A stretch of 64,000 nt of DNA from Ascaphus truei (taxonomy: Eukaryota; Chordata; Amphibia; Anura; Ascaphidae): the NCBI GenBank assembly GCA_036426205.1, contig CM071570.1, forward strand, positions 57,698,976 through 57,762,975, read 5' to 3'. A program made the position numbers and the translations under genes. Under the pieces are notes generated by a model. The model was not told where the DNA came from. It ran no database searches and saw only the letters and a program-made list of their open reading frames with translations. Shown here piece by piece: positions 1 to 12,537 of the stretch. Each line of letters begins with the position of its first letter. Positions within the stretch are counted from its first letter, which is position 1.

Positions 1-14
1 ATCGCCACTGGTAA

Positions 15-52
15 CCCTACACGTTTCACTCACATGGGCTTCGTCAGACTTA
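15..52 (-). ncRNA. Hammerhead-ribozyme-like motif of a PLE end
   Basis: On the minus strand the box CTGACGA (plus 41-47) matches the hammerhead CUGANGA core exactly. It is followed by a short imperfect hairpin and then GAAAC (plus 23-27) and GTGTA, the compact stem III and cleavage-site arrangement seen in Penelope-like retroelements. Stem I pairing is not convincing, so catalytic activity is uncertain. The same layout recurs at other PLE-derived ends in this window. Confidence 0.5.
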
Positions 53-480
53 ATAGTCTACTCTCTGGTCTGATACGCCCAGATCAGGTGGGTTTATCCA
101 GGACAGACAGGCCCTGGAGAATATCCAGAAGATCATAAATCACACTTACGTGACAGTACTTACACAAGGCCGTGTAAGTGTTTTTGATATTATTTCACTT
201 TATACATCACCACCTCGGTACCTATTTATCTAGGAATATTTTGATCCATTTACATTGAATATATACACCTACCATCTCTCAAACCTGTGCTCCCCCCTGT
301 GTTTCCCTTTGTCTTTCTGTACCAATAAGGATCCTGGATAGGTCCTACGGGGGTTTTTGAGTCATAGGAAGAGACTTCGGAAGCAGCAGTGATCCTTAGC
401 TACTATATAAGGTCGTTACGTTCTTGGATTTATTTTATCTTATTATTATATTTATTTTTTAATTGAACTTATCCCAGAGG
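53..480. other. Unassigned, possible PLE terminal-repeat remainder
   Basis: No coding region is visible. The segment adjoins a hammerhead-like motif and may be the rest of a Penelope-like terminal repeat, but no second copy was found in the window to confirm this. Confidence 0.3.
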
Positions 481-484
481 GAGC

Positions 485-1250
485 GCCCGGGTACTTCTTT
501 TTTGCTATAATCCATGCAATGCTACATTCCCTAGATGTTCAAAAAACGTTTGTCAGAGTAGATTGGAAATATTTTTACACAATACTATGGGCCTTTAGCT
601 TTCAGGGTAACTTTATTAATTGGATTAAAGTTCTTTACAGATCTAGCTCCTTCATTAGCAATGCAGGGCAAGTGTCAGAGTAGGTCAGCATACAAAATGG
701 AACTAGGCAGGGATGCCCTATCTCGCTACTGTTGTTTTCCTTAACAATAGAACTCTTAGCCAGAATGATTCGTAATAATGTAGACATTTCTGGGATCCAA
801 ATAAAAATATTGAAACTGATAGAAATACAGTAATGGGCAGAAATATGGGACACTATATCAAAGATTTCCTATTAAAGGAAAACAGTTATAAAATCCTATA
901 TAGGTGGTATTTGATCCCAGACTGTATACACAAATATCACAAACAAATCCCTCCTTTATGTTTCTGGGGGCATGGCCTAAGAGGGAAATTTGTTCATATA
1001 TAGTGGGAATGCCTGGCAATCAAAAAACTCTGGGCGAAGGTGTATGGACTTCCCGAAGATACCCTAGGGATATCACTGATCCCTTCACCATGGGAAGCAC
1101 TTCTCCATAAAAGACCCTTTGAGACTAACAGTAGACAGAGGAAGCTCACTAACCATATCTTTTCAGTGACTGATGTACCATTGCAGCAGCCTGGAAAGGA
1201 CCTAGCCTCCCCACAATCATTACAAGAGTACGGAATATTAAGGCCCTAGA
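485..1250 (+). mobile_element. L1/Tx1-type LINE fragment (reverse transcriptase and C-terminus)
   Basis: Conceptual translation with a few stops and frameshifts gives a run resembling the L1-clade reverse transcriptase. It has a VDWKYFYTIL-like stretch, then NFINWIKVLY, then the diagnostic [19 protein letters not shown] block near 690-750, followed by an AxxIRNN-like segment. The YxDD active-site block is absent, and at about 850 the sequence jumps to an L1-like C-terminal part (YKILYRWYLIPDCIHKY, then a WECLAI-type knuckle remnant). The 5' half is missing, typical of LINE truncation, and an internal deletion has removed the catalytic core. It cannot encode a functional protein. L1 versus Tx1 subclade cannot be settled by eye. 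Confidence 0.75.
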
Positions 1251-2384
1251 AAAAAACATATTCTTGTGTAAATTATAGGAATAGGAACAATAAAGAGTAA
1301 CTGTACTATAAAGCTAAATGTTATGCAAGCCAGTAATATGGGTCAGTTGTTAAGCTTATTGGAGTGCATGCTGATGAACTGAATAGAATTCCTTTGGGGA
1401 AATACAGTAACATAGCTTCATGATTAAAAGTAGTGCCAGCTGCAGTATACAGTACATTATTTTTTTTACATAAATAATTTTACAGAAAAATCCCATTACA
1501 GATATTACAAAGTAAACACAAGGGGTTATTTGTCTAACTACTCACTTTGTAGAAAAATATCTTCACGCAAGACAATCTAAAGACGGGACAAGACAGTTTA
1601 AAGAGAATCAGTTGATGCAAATCTATAACAAAAAAAGAACGGGAAAAAAATGATTGAAAAAGTTATTATAATAAGTTCATATCCTGAAAAATAGAGGACA
1701 TTATATAAAGTCCAACTCAGTTAGTACATTGCAGTAAAAGCCAAATATTTATTACTTACAATTAAAATAACACAAATTATACGTGTACGTGAATGCACCT
1801 GACAAGTTTCGGTGGACCTACCTACCTTCGCAAGGACCAAAAAATCAGTAACACTATCATCTCACATATAATGGCTATTGCTTCCATGTTTATTTACACT
1901 AATGAACTGAGCCACAAAAAGTATATTATTCAGATTAAATTAAACACTTAAATTACATTCCTTATTGAGACTAAAGAACGCACTGCAATTACATTATCAG
2001 ATTTTCCATTTTTGATGCACAATTTATGTTGGCTGAACCCACAAGAAACAAGATACTGTAACACATAGGCTTTATAATTGAGAAATTATTCAGATAACAC
2101 TTCTTACTGAAAACTATGAACTTGGAGTTAGACTCTACAATTGTATCTCATTTGAAGGTTGTGAACTTTTATTGTAACTTTGGCAATGTTTTAGTTTTTG
2201 CTTTGTTACAGGTTTGCCTTGATTGATATTCCAAAAAATACAAAAATATGTATAATATCAGTTATTTAAATATTTGTGCTTCTCTGACTGTTTTCTTTTA
2301 CATAAATAACAAGTAAATCTATTTGCATATCTTTCTAATCAAGAAGACAAACTATTTATAGGCTGACACTCAACATTTATCTAT
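1251..2384. other. AT-rich stretch without recognisable genes
   Basis: AT-rich DNA with no long reading frame and no repeat ends that I can recognise. It lies downstream, in the minus sense, of the coiled-coil pseudogene and could be the rest of that element. No protease, RT or integrase signature was seen here. Confidence 0.4.
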
Positions 2385-4243
2385 TCAACACATTGGTTTG
2401 GTTATATGGAATGTGGCTTTTCTTCCTCTGTAGGCAGACTGTATGGCGACAGTCGCAGAGCGTTTATGCAAATAGATTTCTCTCGCCACCCTTCCTTGGA
2501 TAAATGCTCTGTAGTGTTTCTGAAGTGTCAGAACACTTTTCACTCTTTGGAGCAGGTCCAGTTCCTCAGTGAGAGACCTCTGTTTCTTGATTGCATCCTG
2601 CAATTCTCCTCTCAGGGTTTCCCTCTCTTCCATGTGCTTGCTCGGAGTTTGCATCAGCGCATCTTTCATATCTTGGAGCTCTGCAGATTTCATCAGCAGG
2701 GTCACCGCTGCTTGCAATTTACACACCTCTTTCTCCAGAGTGTGCTGAATTGTGGGGATGGAGCAGCCTCTCTGCTTCTCCATCTCTTGCTCTAGTTTCT
2801 GGACCTTCTTCTGATCCCTCTCATACAGAGTCACCTAGCCTCTAAGCTCCGTCTCCAGTAATCCTCTTGTGATGCTCAACGTGGCTATCAGCTCCTCATG
2901 CTGCTCTGCGGGGACACACTGGGTACTAAGACGCCCCTGCAGAACTTTTACTTTGTTAGCAGCCTGGATACTTTCTTCCTGCAGGACCCACTGCTTCTCC
3001 TTGGCCTCCTGTAGATGCACACGCAGCTCTTGCAGCTGGCTTTGCAGTCTATGCTCTGCTTGTGTACGCTGCTCCAAGGAGAGGCATTTCATGCATTCCC
3101 TCTGCATTCGGCAGTGCTGCCTGTACTTCTAAATTTTCACGGGACAATTGTTTCTTCACTTTTTCTGCTTGGTGGAGCTTCTCCTTTCCTTCACTGTCCT
3201 GGTCAGACAAATCTGAATTTTCCTCTTTCAGAATTGCATTCTCTCTCTTTACAGTCTCTAAATCACTCAGGGCATTCTCATGGGTTTCCTTCAGCATACC
3301 CAGCTCTGTGTTTAGACTGTGGCCCTCCTGGTGTGAGTGTTTCACCTCTGTGCTGAGAGCGTGAACCTCTTGTAGAGCCTCCTTATATTTCTGTTTTAGG
3401 ATAGCAATCAGTTTGTCAGACTTGTTCTGCTTTTCATCCATGGTAGTAATTGAGGTATTGTCCCTTTCCAGAGTTGTCATCACCTCCTCCAACTTGCTCC
3501 GTAAGAGACGCTCTGTTTTCTTCAAAGACTCATACTCTTGTATGGCTGGGAGTATACACCTCTGTACCTCAGCGTTAGCTTCTCGCTCCTTATCCAATTG
3601 CTCCGCAGGACTTCATAATCATGGCGGGCTGTTTGGGGTACAGAAATTAAGGCCTCTTTATCCTGGACCAAGGATTCAGCTTCGTTCTCCTTTTTCTTTT
3701 CCATCATTCCTGTAACCATATCGCCCATCACTCGGTCTGCAACACATCTCGGCTCCTTTTTGACGCATGTTGTCCTGAAATCACAGGCTCAAGTGGTACA
3801 GTCCCATCCCCTGTGACTTGAAAAATACTTAAATTTTTCTTCTTCTTTCTCTTTACTTTAGTAGCCCCTGAGAGATCAGTAGTACTGGACACACACTCAC
3901 TGTTATCAGCTTCCACATCTTGCTTGCGCTCACAGGTCTTCTTGTTACTCCCGTAACCGATGTTGGGCATCAGGATCTGTCCCTTGAACCTCCTGAGGAC
4001 TCTGTTGTCTGCTTGCTTTTGGAGCTGTTTGTATTTAAACATTTTGGGACACACGTCTTCCATGTGACCTAGTTCATGACAGGCCCAGCATACTAAATTA
4101 ATCTGGGGGTACAGCTCGCTTCCTGGGGTCACATATGTGTCATCATCATCATCATCGTCATCGTCATCGTCATCGTATGGCCTGAATGGACACTAATTTG
4201 CATGGTTATGTACATTACAAAACAAACATTTCACGTCGGCCAT
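2385..4243 (-). pseudogene. Broken ORF: zinc knuckles, Asp run, long coiled coil, IQ motifs
   Basis: An intronless minus-strand reading frame starts at the ATG at plus 4243-4241. N-terminal order: a C-x2-C-x4-H cluster (CLFCNVHNH), an in-frame TAG at codon 17, a run of 12 Asp, then a canonical CCHC knuckle C-x2-C-x4-H-x4-C (CWACHELGHMEDVC). Next come a basic segment and roughly 350 residues of Glu/Lys/Leu/Gln-rich coiled coil. It ends in two IQ-type motifs (LQKHYRAFIQGR and AIQSAYRGRKA, plus 2400-2510), which in known families bind calmodulin or light chains. Frameshifts lie near 3730, 3600 and 3108, and an in-frame TAG at 2835-2837, so it is dead. I do not recognise the parent gene. An LTR-like sequence with a primer-binding-type segment lies just upstream, so it may be the gag-like or captured ORF of an LTR element. 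A processed pseudogene is the alternative. Confidence 0.7.
4139..4174 (-). repeat. GAT/GAC trinucleotide run (12 Asp codons)
   Basis: Twelve consecutive GAY codons on the minus strand, in frame with the coiled-coil pseudogene, encode an acidic linker between its two zinc-knuckle segments. Confidence 0.9.
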
Positions 4244-4550
4244 TTTAAAAACTCGTCAGGGAAAACTTGACACCGCACTTTGCTTATGGCGTTTTCACTT
4301 CCTTCAGCAAAAATGTTGGTTCTCTGCTTGGGTTCAGGGCCTTAACATATCTTCAGCTTCTGACCTCTGGGTGTTATTGCATCCACACCACTTATTCTCT
4401 GTATGCTGTAAGCACAACTGGTCAAACACAGTGGGATAGACTTCACTCGCAGAGTCTGCACTTTACTTCAGTCAGGCAGCCATTTTAAATCCCCACTTTT
4501 TTTTCTCAAACCCTCAGACATTTTAGTGTCTTCCTGCATTCTCCACCATA

Positions 4551-5249
4551 TGTGGCAAATGGCTCACTTTGTGTAGTGCTGCTGTTTGCCCAGGCTCTTC
4601 ACGACACAGTCTTCTAGGGTTTAATTTGTAGAAAAGGACGACAACACGTGTATACACACAAGAGGCACTCAGCACTCAATCTTAAGTGATTTATTTTTCC
4701 ATTAGTGACACTAAACCTTTCAAACACCGTCACTTTAAGAAACAAAAGAAATCGTAAAATAAACACCTACTCCTCTTAGGAGACTGACTATTCCACTCCG
4801 AGCCTTTCTAACCGAGCCTCCAGCTAAGTTGGTTGCCAGCTCCAAAACATGCCCTATCATATCCAACAAAACAGTCTTTAAACACTGCAGAGTATTATGT
4901 AATCCCTATCTGTTATTGTAGGGGATTCCTATCCCAGGGTCTCTGTGTAGCTCCAACAGCAAACAGGAACACCGGTTCCGGGGAGCAGGCTGTGTCCAGC
5001 TCATGTAAAATCTTTATCCTGGGCGGGGGTCCCAGCTGGTCACAGCAGCCATGCTTCCGTCAGGGCTGGGGAACCACAACAGCCAGGATCCTTCATGGCT
5101 TGGAGAAAATCAATCTCTCCCCTTGCTGGGGAAAAGCAGTCTCTCTTGTGCATGGTACTTCCTGCCTTTTTAAACCTTCATTTAGGAGTGCTGTCTTAAT
5201 TAGTACCAGGTGCAGCAAGCTCCCATAGAGGAATTTAACATCCTGTACA
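4551..5249 (-). mobile_element. Putative LTR upstream of the coiled-coil ORF
   Basis: On the minus strand the segment begins TGTACAGGATG and ends TTTGCCACA, giving TG...CA ends. It is followed directly by TATGGTGGAGAATGCAGG, which looks like a tRNA primer-binding stretch of Ty3/gypsy-type elements. It contains AATAAA. Length would be 699 bp. About 300 bp of leader separates it from the ATG of the coiled-coil pseudogene. No second LTR copy was found, and no target-site duplication was established, so the outer boundary is tentative. Confidence 0.5.
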
Positions 5250-7280
5250 CTGGAACCTATCCACTCTAGTCTATAAGGACAGTGACTCCATCACAGGATG
5301 CATTTGATATACTGTGCATGCAATCCCTTTATGGATATTTCTTAGTTTTAGAAATATAGGAATAAGCACAATCAGACATACATAGCATTATTGCATTTGG
5401 TACTCTTCAGTGTTTCTCTGGATGTCAAAAAATCATAAAGATATGTATGGTAAATAACCATATCTATAAAAAAAATAACTAAAAGTCATGAGAGAGACGC
5501 TATGCAGTTGAAACCAAGGTTCAAATTGGAATGCTAAAACAAAAGGTTATACCGATACTGGAGTGTGGTAATCTCAAAGAAACATAAGAAAAAATGTCTT
5601 AATTGAAAGTGTATTGGATGCATGAAACAGTTTTCTAACTAACATAAATGGTAGAAGATAATACAGTAAAATACTTTAATACAGCTTGCAATACACAAGA
5701 AGTTCAAAGGCTTATAGCAGATAATGCAGAGTAAGTGTTTCATTGTTAATGACAATTTATATGATAATTTGTAGCATAAAACATGTCTATACACTGTATC
5801 AGAGCAAAAAAACATGGTTTCTTTTTGCCTTTTCTTACTGATTCATAATTTTGCTACATTCTATTTACAGTAATATTTTTTTAAAGTCTGTGATAAGCTG
5901 ATAATAATACTCAGTGAAGAATGTGAAAAGAATACAAACTCCCAACTTTTTCAGCTTCATTGTTCAACTGTCCTAACAGGCTGTCAATCACTAGATAATT
6001 AATGTTAATTTGAATGATTTAAGACGTCCAATACATAATTAAGACCTGAGCCTTGCAGAAAATAACAAATCAAAGTTATCATTACTTTCTGAGGACTGCC
6101 AGTGTATTCCAGCAGTCTGATTTGGAATTCATGGGCATTATTCTATTAATAATATCCAGCTTGGGGTTCCTTGTTCAATCAAAACAAGTCTTCTGAATTG
6201 TAGGTCAGCAGGTAGTATGCAATAAAATAAGGTTCTAACTTTTTCATTTAATTATCCACCAGTTTAGCTAAATCGTAAAGAACAGAAACCTGTTGTTGCA
6301 TTCTTCAGCTGTTTTGCAAAATACGAGAAATAGTACTACCTTTATTAGTTTTCTGTGAAAAAAACAATAGTGCTTATTTTTATATTAGCAAAATACTATA
6401 TTTTAATTAAAAAGATCTATTGAAATATTCATCTTGTTTCAAGTATTCCCATTGAAGTGAGATAAATGATTCAGCAAATGAACTTAAGAATCACAGACAT
6501 GTTTAGTGTAGCAGTAAAAGGCAAATTATATTTCAAGTTAAGAATTTACTATTTATTTTAATTTCCTAATACATTTTAACAGTAGTTATTTTATCTATGC
6601 TGGGCATGATTTACTGTTTTTTGATCGTCAAAATTGTCAGAACACAAATTTGCGAAGTAATAATAAGGAAGTCTGTAACTAGAGATACTGTACAGTAGGC
6701 AAATCATTTACAGAATGTGAATATGGTGTTTCCTTGCAGGTGTGGTTATTCATGGTTTGGATTAAAAAAAGGATACAGTATGTGCCTATTTTGTTCAAAT
6801 GCATGCAATACCGCCGGCCACCAACACCATTCAATATATATAATATAATGGAGAAATGAAATGGAGAAATGAATCTCCCAACACCATTCACACAGATGTT
6901 CAGACCCTCAAAGATTTTTTTTGGGAGAGAGAAAGAGCCCATCTCAAGCTGTAACGCACAAATCCATTTTAAGTGAGAATCGATGAAACAGAACAAATGC
7001 TCAACTCCAAACGAAATACCGTACCGCTTTTTGGAATAAAGTATCTGAAAAATGTCATTGTATGGACACAGTATACTGTACGTGTCTATAGTTTAGAAGC
7101 CTAATGGGTTTATTAGTTTTTAATAGGTATGCTTGCGATTTGAAATGTAAATATTGAACATTATTGAAGTTACAAAGCAAACATATGCCATATTATGTTG
7201 CTTTATAGTTACATTAATGTGTGGTATAAATGATGGTATTATTTTTGTTTGCATTTGACTACTCAGGTTAATAATAATAA
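5250..7280. other. AT-rich stretch, nothing recognised
   Basis: About 2 kb of AT-rich sequence with only short random frames. I saw no exon-like, RNA or transposon-end signal. Confidence 0.4.
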
Positions 7281-7331
7281 TAATTTAATATTATATATAC
7301 ATGACTATGAGATATGTATATAATATATAAT

Positions 7332-7369
<38 letters not shown>

Positions 7370-7460
7370 CACACACACACCACCTATATATATATATTAT
7401 ATATATATTATTAATATATATATAGTATATATATATATAATAATTATATATATTATATAT
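7281..7460. repeat. Compound microsatellite (CA)n and (TA)n
   Basis: A CA-repeat tract (about 7337-7380) is followed by interrupted TA-repeat DNA up to the edge of a MITE. Confidence 0.95.
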
Positions 7461-7461
7461 A

Positions 7462-7617
7462 CAGTGGTTGACAAATCACCAAACAATCTACTCGCCACAC
7501 AAAAAAATCTACTCGCCACCTAGTACCAAACGTGTGCTGCTTGGGCCAATATTTACTCGCCCGGGGGTTAAATCCACTCGCCCGGGGCAAGCAAATGTAT
7601 AGGTTTGTCGAACACTG
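7462..7617. mobile_element. Short MITE with CAGTG...CACTG ends
   Basis: A 156-bp element has imperfect terminal inverted repeats (CAGTGGTTGACAAAT at the left; the complement of TTTGTCGAACACTG at the right), flanked by TA on both sides. Internally it holds four near-repeats of an ACTCGCC word. It is non-coding. The superfamily is unclear; TA flanks would fit Tc1/mariner-type insertion. Confidence 0.6.
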
Positions 7618-7879
7618 TAAAAAAAACTTAACCTTCAGTATATATTTAGTGGAACTTCTTCAATCTGGAATGAATAGAATTAAGGAACAGTAACTAATAG
7701 TATTCCACTGGATGTAGGTTTCTATGTCAAAACACCTGTAGCCTGGGGATACTAATTTATGTTTCCCAGACTCCCACTTTCTGACAGCTTATATTTGATA
7801 GGTTTCTGACTGACTTACTTATTTTAGTCCGTTTCTGAATATTGGAACAGATATACAGTAAGAGAAGTGCTTGTTTTTT

Positions 7880-8500
7880 TTATTTCTAGCTTGCCCATTC
7901 ATTGCCATTATGGCAATCCATGCCCACATGTGGGCCTGGTTTACCACTGTGACAATCAATGGGTAGAGGGGGTGAGGGGTTGGGGGTAGTTTCTCTGGGG
8001 AGGGTGGTTAGGCCTCCCAGGTGGGTAGCGGGAGGAGGTTAACCCCTTTATTACCATAGTGGTTAATAACCACTAAGGTGATTAAAGGGTTACAGATAAG
8101 TAGTTGGTTTTTTATTTTACTGTCGTGCCCACTGAAGACGAGGAGGATGTGTACGGCCTTCATCCTGGCAGGGGCAAGTACAACTTTAATTTACTACAGT
8201 ATATGCTGGCTGGGTAATGTTTTGGTTATGTTGAATTTATTAATGGACAAATGCGCTATTAGCCAGATCTGGATAATAGGGATTTTGCCCATTACTGTAC
8301 TGTATGTGCTGGGGAAAGGGGGAGGTGGGGGGAGGGAGGGGTTGTTCAATGTATTGTATTGGTGTTTGTATTGGTGATTGTATTGTGGCCTAACCACCCA
8401 CCCTGGGGCAATCACCATCTTCACCCACCCTTCTACCCCCCAAAAAATATGTACTCTGGCTTTACTCCATCATTGACTTAGCAGCTATCTGCTAAGGTAA
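7880..8500. repeat. Interspersed repeat, homologous to 13480-13900
   Basis: Shares with 13480-13900 a block including GGGTGGTTAGGCCT, a GCGGGAGGAG word, a paired TTACCATAG...GGTTA palindrome and an ACCCACCCT..GGGGCAA word. Both copies are non-coding and diverged. The copies lie next to the same neighbouring hairpin repeat, so they belong to one larger repeat family. Confidence 0.65.
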
Positions 8501-8544
8501 TGAAGCTGATTCTATTTTATTTTGATAGCATATTATTGTTGCAG

Positions 8545-8790
8545 GAGGTCTCCGGAGCTGAATTGCATTTGTTTCAGTTCTGGGGCCCCCCTGCTTCCTG
8601 AGTTACAGGCCCTGTTATGGGGTGCCGGTATCCCTCTTCTTTGTTTATATCTCCCGGTCACATGGGCCTTGATGCGGAAGAATTTAAAAATGGCCGCTGG
8701 GATTCTGGCACCCCATAATGGGGCCTATAACTCAGGAAGTAGGGTGTTCCCGGGGCTGAAATGAATGCGGTACAGCTCTGGAGACCACTG
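8545..8790. repeat. Hairpin-type repeat (copy 1)
   Basis: The left part (TCTCCGGAGCTGAATT, then CCCTGCTTCCTGAGTTACAG) is answered by an imperfect inverted copy on the right (ATAACTCAGGAAGTAGG, then CAGCTCTGGAGA), making a 240-bp imperfect palindrome. A second copy is at 13148-13385. MITE-like and non-coding. Confidence 0.7.
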
Positions 8791-11700
8791 CTTCAATACT
8801 GTTATTAAAATTAAATCAAATTTGTTCGATCGCCTGTTAGAGGCACGAATGTAGAGTAACTGATTTAGTCTCACTCTTACTGCGCGTCTCTTACAGACAG
8901 GTGCAACCCGGTAGGATTCACACAGCTCGAGTCCCATTCAGATGCAGGGACCCCCGCTGTGTTAATCCCGATGAGCCATTAACGACTGCTATGTGGTGCT
9001 CTGCAGACTGTCAAGGCATTGCACAGACCATTCTCGCAGCCGCGTGACCGACCATAGCGCTGCACCTGTATATTGTGCCTGGACAAAGAGGGAAATTGAA
9101 ATTAAGAGAAAACACCAACTGTGAATATTTGGCACGGAGAGCATGCAATTCCGCATATATTTCTATTTTGCTCTTTTTGCGCTGCAAGGTTTGTATGTTT
9201 TTTAAGTGGGAAAAAAAGCAGGTGCACATACCATAGTGCGAAGTCTATCTTTGTAGGTAAAAATGTAGCATTTAAAATTAGGGTGCTGCACCCACAAACA
9301 TAGTAGAAATAATCGCATTGAATATAAAATAATATATGCTTTCCACCGGACGTCCTGATTTTCAAACGCTCCTTCTCCTGCCAAATGATTTCATCAGACC
9401 TGAATGGGCATATGCTGTCATCCACGTAGAAATAATTAGCAAGTTGGGTGTTCGCAGGGTCCAATTGGTGTGCACAGAAACAGGGACTCACAGTCTCCAC
9501 CGATGAAAGCATGCTCGGAGTATGGCTGCTTAGACGTCTCCAGCTAAGCACTACGGATTACCCAGTGTTGCTAAAACATCCTTAACAGATTTCACAACTG
9601 AAAAAGTCGCTTCCTCTGAAGTCAATGAGCCTCATGAGGCCTGAAATAGGTGCACTGTTGCTATGGGGACAAATGAGTATGAAACATTTAAAAGGATAAT
9701 ATCTCCTTAGGCTCTCATTGTGTAATGTCCAAATATCTATTACATAGATATTACATATTTTCCACATTTTATATATATATATATATATTTATTTATACAG
9801 TAGTACTGTATGTGCAATAGTTGTTTGTTTGTTTTTTGCGCCCTACTCGGTTATTAATTTTAACCTTTTCATTATCACACTTCACATACAGTATTGTGTT
9901 TTACATTATTATTTTCATTTTTCTTTTCCTAATATTTTATTTTCTTTAAGCATTTTTCCACTTAGTTTCATTTTCTGCATAATTAAGCACATTTTCGCTT
10001 TAATTTAATCAAACTTTTGCATAATCAAATGTAAGAAAAATATATATAGAAGTGACTTCTTACTAACTTGCAAAAAAACCCACTATTTTCACACAGGATT
10101 CAAACTTATCTTATACATAGGTAGATGAAGAGAGGAGCACATTTGATTAGAAAAATATGTAATCCTAACCAATGCAAGGTAAGGTAAGAATTTTTTTAGT
10201 TATAATATCAGGTTACAGAGTCTGTAGAGTTGCTGCCATTAACAATGTTAATGGTAATACTGACCCTAAACCAAGTGGGCATCCTGACGCCATGATGGAT
10301 CTGACCCCGTCTCCCCTTTTTTCTTATTGCTGGGGATGGTTACTGGGCTACATATAGCCATGGGCTATTTTCGTTGCCATGGAGATGGCATGTCCTTACA
10401 TTCCAATGGTTTCAAATGTTTGTGCTTACTTTGGTCGCAGGATATATTATGTCTCGATGAGATGTTTTTTACACGTACCTTTTGTGAAGTAATTTTTGGC
10501 TAATCTACCCTAAGATTATCTCACAAAAAAATGGCTCATTAATTATTTGTTTGGTTTAATAAAGAAAAGGCTACTAGAGAAGGTAATGTATGGGTTAGGA
10601 AGTACTTGGCATTTTGGCTCTCTCAATATCTTCGGAGCAGCCAACAAATAAGGTGCTGTTGTGAAACGAGCCATACAGCCACAGTTACGTCAGAGAGAAG
10701 GGCAACCTGTAAACACAGTGCAAGCCTTTTCTGTGTGTGGGCTGTGGGGGGGATTGCAATTCCCCAAGCTGTTAGGTCGGGTGCTGATGTGGGAGTTACA
10801 TGGCATGCACAGGCTTACCGTTGTACCATGGACTGGGAGGCAGGAGTCTTCTGTATCTCTGACAGTTATACAGAGGTTTGACCAATGACTCATCTGTGAC
10901 AGCTCCGATGTGTCCAGTCCAGTTCAGGAATTCCTTCTTTGGAAGGGGAAGTCTATGTCCTATAGTGGTTGCCCTAGCATTAGCTCTGGGACCTAAACGG
11001 AGTGGACCTGCTGATAGGCCCCCTGTTGTCTCTGAAACAGCGTGCCTTTATGAAAAGCCCACTATAAAGTACCTGAATATTGATCCCGAGGGAATGAACT
11101 GTAGTTTATAGTTAATCAGATACCCCTTGCTACCTCTGCACCAGAGTGCTACATACTGCATGATATATTGCATTGGGATGATGATCTTTCAGTTCATGAG
11201 AGTAAGGGTAACCTAAGATGGGGCAATACGAATACAGAGAGTTACGGAAGTTACTCAGAAGATGGCCACTTCAGGTGACAGTAACAGTAATACGCCACAG
11301 TATCTCCCTAGCATGGGAATGATAGCTACCAAAAGGATGGAGATAATATTACAAGCACTGTGTACATATGCTAATGTGAATAGCGTGAAGAATGTCTAAG
11401 AGTGAAGAGAATTGTCAACAGCAGTTAATAACGCTCTTGTTTTTGTACTACAAAACTTCCCTGTGCCCATCAATCTCCCCCCCCCCCCCCCGTATACACA
11501 CCCAGCCTGCACAAATCAACCTGAACAGGGTAATGCACCCTGAGTAGCCATAAAATAAACATTGATGTAAACTCCTGAATATAATAAAAATATCACTGAA
11601 ACATAAACCCAATAATTGTCACAGTGGATACCTAAGCTCTATCAATGGTAGCCTTGATAGCAATATTGACAATAAAAGGAAAGATGTGAGAAAAATGGGT

Positions 11701-12480
11701 AACTTATCCCATCTGGATAAAGCCTGTCCTCATCTTCAGGGCTGTAACCCCATGGAACCAATCCCCAAAAAGGTCCGATACCCAAGCATAAATAAAACAC
11801 AAATAAAAAAAGAATCCATAGTCTGATTGCCCCAAAAATGTAAATGTAAAAAAATCCATCCAGACACGATAGAAAAATTATGCAGGTCTTGAGACAGTGT
11901 CTGCTGTGGTCATGCTTTGGGAGATCCATGTAATTGGATGGACATCCCGCAGCATTAATCCTCTGGTGTCAATGCTGCAAACCATAAGGTTTGCTATACT
12001 GTATATGTAATTGATGCCCATAAACAAGCAATCCTGACACATAGCCCTGGATTCTCTGTTGATAGAAGAAAATTCTTCTGTAATTTTTTATTTTCCTTGA
12101 AGTAGTTTTCAGTCTTCTTCATTCAACACCACCACCACCACCACCACCACCACCACCGGCTGTGACCTTTTGACTGATTTTCTCTAGTATCTAGTTAGGA
12201 GCATACCATTAGGAGGAGAACTTCAATCTAGTAGTATCTCCAGTTGTATATATATCCCCTCAAACCTCCCTCTAAATAAATTAGGGAGAGATGCCTGTGC
12301 TGAAAAAGGATCACTTTGGTGTACTTCGCACTGGTGCCAGACTCACATCACGGTGTGAGTTGTGGTGCACATGCGCGAACCTCCGAAGCGGCTGTGACTT
12401 TCACAGTAGGTTCCTGTTTTCACGCCATTTACCACCTGCAGTGGCTCATGATGAGTGAGGGGGGTATATTAAGGTGCATT
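8791..12480. other. Long stretch without recognisable genes
   Basis: Mixed-composition DNA with only short frames. It includes a fragment near 8935-8990 resembling part of the 37 kb/61 kb MITE family, a short (AT)n tract near 9770-9788 and a poly-C run near 11478-11491. No gene, RNA or complete element was recognised. Confidence 0.4.
12126..12157. repeat. (ACC)n microsatellite
   Basis: About eleven tandem ACC units. Confidence 0.95.
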
Positions 12481-12503
12481 TTGTGTTACATGTCAGCTCT
12501 CAC

Positions 12504-12537
12504 CTTGACAAAGACTTCGTGGCAGTCAAAACGTTGG
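12504..12537 (+). ncRNA. Degenerate hammerhead-like motif
   Basis: TTGACAA, a GAC...GTC hairpin, then AAAACGTT reproduces the spacing of the other hammerhead-like motifs here, but both core boxes are mutated (CUGANGA to TTGACAA, GAAA to AAAA). It is read as a dead PLE-end remnant. Confidence 0.35.

Noticed and set aside
4833..5228. 131-codon plus-strand frame
   Set aside because: Falls inside the putative minus-sense LTR and shows no homology.
9102..9551. 149-codon minus-strand frame
   Set aside because: No domain, no coding-like composition and no splice context; likely chance.
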